DNA from: Calothrix sp. C42_A2020_038
Lineage (GTDB): Bacteria > Cyanobacteriota > Cyanobacteriia > Cyanobacteriales > Nostocaceae
NCBI GenBank assembly: GCA_015272395.1
Contig: JACYLQ010000048.1
Location: 144,540-208,539 of the forward strand
DNA length: 64,000 nt
Direction of reading: 5' to 3'
This document shows, piece by piece, positions 62,253-64,000 of this stretch. The notes beneath the pieces were generated by a model that searched no databases, was not told the origin of the DNA, and saw only the letters and a list, made by a program, of their open reading frames with translations. Position 1 is the stretch's first letter. Each line of letters starts with the position of its first letter. The translations under genes were made by a program, and so were the position numbers.

Positions 62253-62702
62253 ATGTTGTATCTTGCCCAAGTACATAAAAACGAATTTCTTGAACAGCAC
62301 CAGTTACGTTTGTTAGCTCGTCAAGAGGCTGATAATGTATGGGCTATTATTCCCGAAGAAGCGTTTATTCTTCTGGGTAAGAATAGTGCTTTGACTGAAA
62401 AACTACTGGTTCTAGTCGAACTTTCGCCAACAGGTGATATTGAACGACTCGAAGATGCAACTAATTGGGTGTTGGGGTTGATAAACACTTTCCTTACAAC
62501 TGGAATTACCCCTGACTTCCTCCAGAAAGAAGCTGAACGCGCGGAACAATGGCGCCAAAATCTGACTTTGCAAAATCAAGATTTAGCGCGTCGCTCGTTA
62601 GAATTGGAAGCACGACGCGAGCAAATTCAAGCTTTAGAAGAAAGCTTAAAGCGTGAGAAAAGCGTTAGTAGTAACGGTACTCATCCTGAACAAGAAAGTT
62701 AA
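62253..62702 (+). CDS. Conserved cyanobacterial hypothetical with C-terminal coiled coil
   Basis: 149 aa. MLYLAQVHKNEFLEQHQLRLLARQEADNVW starts the chain; the middle has a helical, moderately hydrophobic part (TEKLLVLVELSPTGDIERL). From about residue 90 a long Glu/Arg/Gln-rich helix forms a coiled coil (EAERAEQWRQNLTLQNQDL, RRSLELEARREQIQALEESL). I recall this as a protein widespread in cyanobacteria but have no function for it. The ATG follows directly after the STRR array with no clear Shine-Dalgarno sequence. The 3' end overlaps the convergent methyltransferase by 4 bp. Confidence 0.72.
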   Translation: MLYLAQVHKNEFLEQHQLRLLARQEADNVWAIIPEEAFILLGKNSALTEKLLVLVELSPTGDIERLEDATNWVLGLINTFLTTGITPDFLQKEAERAEQWRQNLTLQNQDLARRSLELEARREQIQALEESLKREKSVSSNGTHPEQES

Positions 62703-63565
62703 GGAATGCTAAAAGCACCTCGACGAAGTAGTACGATACTACTTTGTTGGTTGTGAATGTTATTCAATTTTGCTTGATTTAATAATTCCACTAGCCAAGC
62801 CAATTTTACCTGTCGCTTGAGGCGCCGTAGTTCTTTGCAAGCGCAAAGTGATTCAGCGACTCTCCAACCGTATTTCTCAAAAAAGTTTGTTCCTTCGCGA
62901 GGAGCAAATAGCAAGGTTCGATTTCCACTGGCGAAATATTGGTCAAATATTTTGCGAGCGTAGACTTTATCATAATACTGCAGCGTGTCTGCTGATTCTA
63001 ATTCAAATAGCCACCAAGTGAATTTTGATTGCTCATATATATCAGCAGCAATAGATGCGACTTGTATTTCTGGCAAATAAGAAAGTAATCCTTCTGTAAT
63101 TACAAGTACTTGTTTAGAGTTTTGACTGATTTCAGCAAATAAACGTTTTCGTAAAAATTTATCTGTAATATCTAATTTGATTCGTTTTAGAGAACAGATG
63201 GGTTGAGCATGGTGAAGTTTTTGTTCTTTTTCAATCAAAATTTCTGGTAAATCAACTTCAATCCAGCGTAACGAATTAGGAAGAGATAAACGATAAGGAC
63301 GCGCGTCAAGTCCTGCGGCAAGGTTTAACACCGTATCTATATTTTTTGAGTTAACTAGCTTTTCAATTTGTTCATCGATCAGACGAGTGCGAAGTGCTAT
63401 TGCATTCGTGATTTTTTCTGTTTCTCCAATCACCTCAACTAACATTGCTCCTTTACCCCCTGCTAATAAACGTGCATAAGGGTCACGAAACAACGCATTC
63501 ACACGCTCACTTTCTAACGCACGGTACATCGCTACCAAATAGGCAGTATCAGCAATATTTTTCAT
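62699..63565 (-). CDS. Class I SAM-dependent methyltransferase, LCMT/TIGR00027-like
   Basis: 288 aa, cytoplasmic. The family start ADTAYLVAMYRALES is followed by FRDPYARLLAGGKG and the SAM-binding part TVLNLAAGLDARPYRLSLP. WIEVDLPEILIEKEQKL and VLVITEGLLSYLPEIQVASI are the other signatures of the leucine carboxyl methyltransferase-like group. In bacteria these enzymes O-methylate small carboxylates or products of secondary metabolism; the substrate here is unknown. The C-terminal end is basic. Convergent with the upstream hypothetical gene. Confidence 0.9.
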   Translation of the reverse strand: MKNIADTAYLVAMYRALESERVNALFRDPYARLLAGGKGAMLVEVIGETEKITNAIALRTRLIDEQIEKLVNSKNIDTVLNLAAGLDARPYRLSLPNSLRWIEVDLPEILIEKEQKLHHAQPICSLKRIKLDITDKFLRKRLFAEISQNSKQVLVITEGLLSYLPEIQVASIAADIYEQSKFTWWLFELESADTLQYYDKVYARKIFDQYFASGNRTLLFAPREGTNFFEKYGWRVAESLCACKELRRLKRQVKLAWLVELLNQAKLNNIHNQQSSIVLLRRGAFSIP

Positions 63566-63792
63566 TGATGAAATAATAAATAATCAAGAAGCTAATAGCT
63601 GTAGATGCTGTCAAAATTCGTCTTGAATAGCTTTCAATATATAGGCGCTCCTAACTAAGTTCTTCACTCCAAGTAATAATTCTTCAGGACATACTGATGA
63701 AGTTTTTAATAATACTAGTCTTAACTGCTTGTTAAGGGGGGTTGGGGGGATCGGAACAGATTTACTGCAATTAACGTCGTCTGGAACAGGGT
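63566..63792. other. Intergenic / decayed DNA
   Basis: No intact gene. A G-rich tract lies at 63735-63750 (AAGGGGGGTTGGGGGG). The minus-strand frame at 63611-63811 is not credible. Confidence 0.4.
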
Positions 63793-63927
63793 ATGCAACG
63801 CGAAGTTGCATCGCTTGTTCTGCGTTTACTCAAACGTCGTTTTGGCGCCTTGGATCAAAATCAGCAGGAACGTATTGAACGCACCCCAACTAATTGCAAG
63901 CAATATAGCTGGGGATTATTTCGCTAA
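63793..63927 (+). pseudogene. DUF4351 fragment (C-terminal part of an Rpn-type nuclease)
   Basis: 44 codons from ATG 63793: MQREVASLVLRLLKRRFGAL then DQNQQERIERT. The preceding in-frame codons (RRLEQG) continue the helix up to a TAA. This helical hairpin is the DUF4351 module found at the C-terminus of Rpn/PD-(D/E)XK nuclease-transposase-family proteins in cyanobacteria. The catalytic N-terminal domain is not present upstream, and the tail after ERTPTN is not family-like. Taken as a remnant. Confidence 0.6.
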
Positions 63928-64000
63928 GAAACCTTAAGATTTCTTAACGTATCCAGAGTTACTGGCGTCCTCAGTGTGTCGTTGGAACTTTTGCCTACGA

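Noticed and set aside
63611..63811. Minus-strand 66-codon frame beginning MQLRVAYPVPD
   Set aside because: It runs antisense to the DUF4351 fragment and a G-rich tract, with no protein-like pattern.
1..64000. tRNA, rRNA, tmRNA or Yfr1-type RNA genes
   Set aside because: No T-loop GTTCRANNC in a cloverleaf context and no Yfr1 core ACTCCTCACAC were found by eye; a covariance scan was not possible.

Overview
The window reads as chromosomal DNA of a filamentous, probably heterocyst-forming (Nostocales-type) cyanobacterium. The evidence is photosystem II genes (psbY, a PAM68-like assembly factor), a cyanophycinase beside a cyanophycin-synthetase-like ligase, cyanobacteria-specific families (DUF1823, TIGR02652, DUF1517, choice-of-anchor E), a PilMNOQ cluster, large hybrid two-component proteins, and heptamer repeats (STRR) and MITE-like repeats between genes. 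GC is about 40% by eye. The usual cyanobacterial HIP1 octamer GCGATCGC was not found. Its place seems to be taken by GGCGCC (about 74 sites by hand count) and CGCGCG (about 36 sites), which fits an 'alternate HIP' genome.

Layout. 1-10.8 kb: start of cysS (cut by the window edge), a COG0523/CobW metallochaperone GTPase, pilM-pilN-pilO-pilQ on the minus strand, an ABC solute-binding lipoprotein, folC, psbY and a gamma-carbonic-anhydrase-like protein. 11-17.8 kb: TIGR02652 protein, a 14-bp minisatellite, a VOC protein, a membrane-anchored double M16 protease, map, acyP, DUF1823. 18-24.7 kb: GH13 glycosidase, cphA2-like ligase and cphB, with IS200/IS605-like and MITE-like debris. 25-32.2 kb: a minus-strand signalling cluster (multidomain response regulator, CHASE-PAS hybrid kinase, two single-domain receivers). 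32.5-40.4 kb: rpsO, PAM68-like, DAHP synthase, a lipoprotein, DUF1517, a pentapeptide-repeat protein, tyrA, a site-2 protease with CBS domains.

40.4-43.5 kb is the most unusual stretch: an AT-rich island without HIP-like sites. It carries a GIY-YIG nuclease-like gene and a DGQHR (DndB-like) gene only 3 nt apart, facing a start-less PD-(D/E)XK (Mrr-like) nuclease remnant. The left edge is marked by a triple palindrome. I know of no named system with this exact pair; a DNA-modification or anti-phage role is inference.

43.5-64 kb: secreted protein, tldD, fni, sppA, a PEP-CTERM-like protein, a DUF2157/GDYXXLXY membrane pair, an RsmB-type rRNA methyltransferase, a PhyH-like dioxygenase, a GAF histidine kinase, a DM13 lipoprotein, a decay zone (SDR fragment joined to a glucosidase pseudogene, tnpA remnant), valS with a genomic repeat inserted in frame, an LCMT-type methyltransferase and a DUF4351 fragment. 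No tRNA, rRNA or CRISPR array was recognised.
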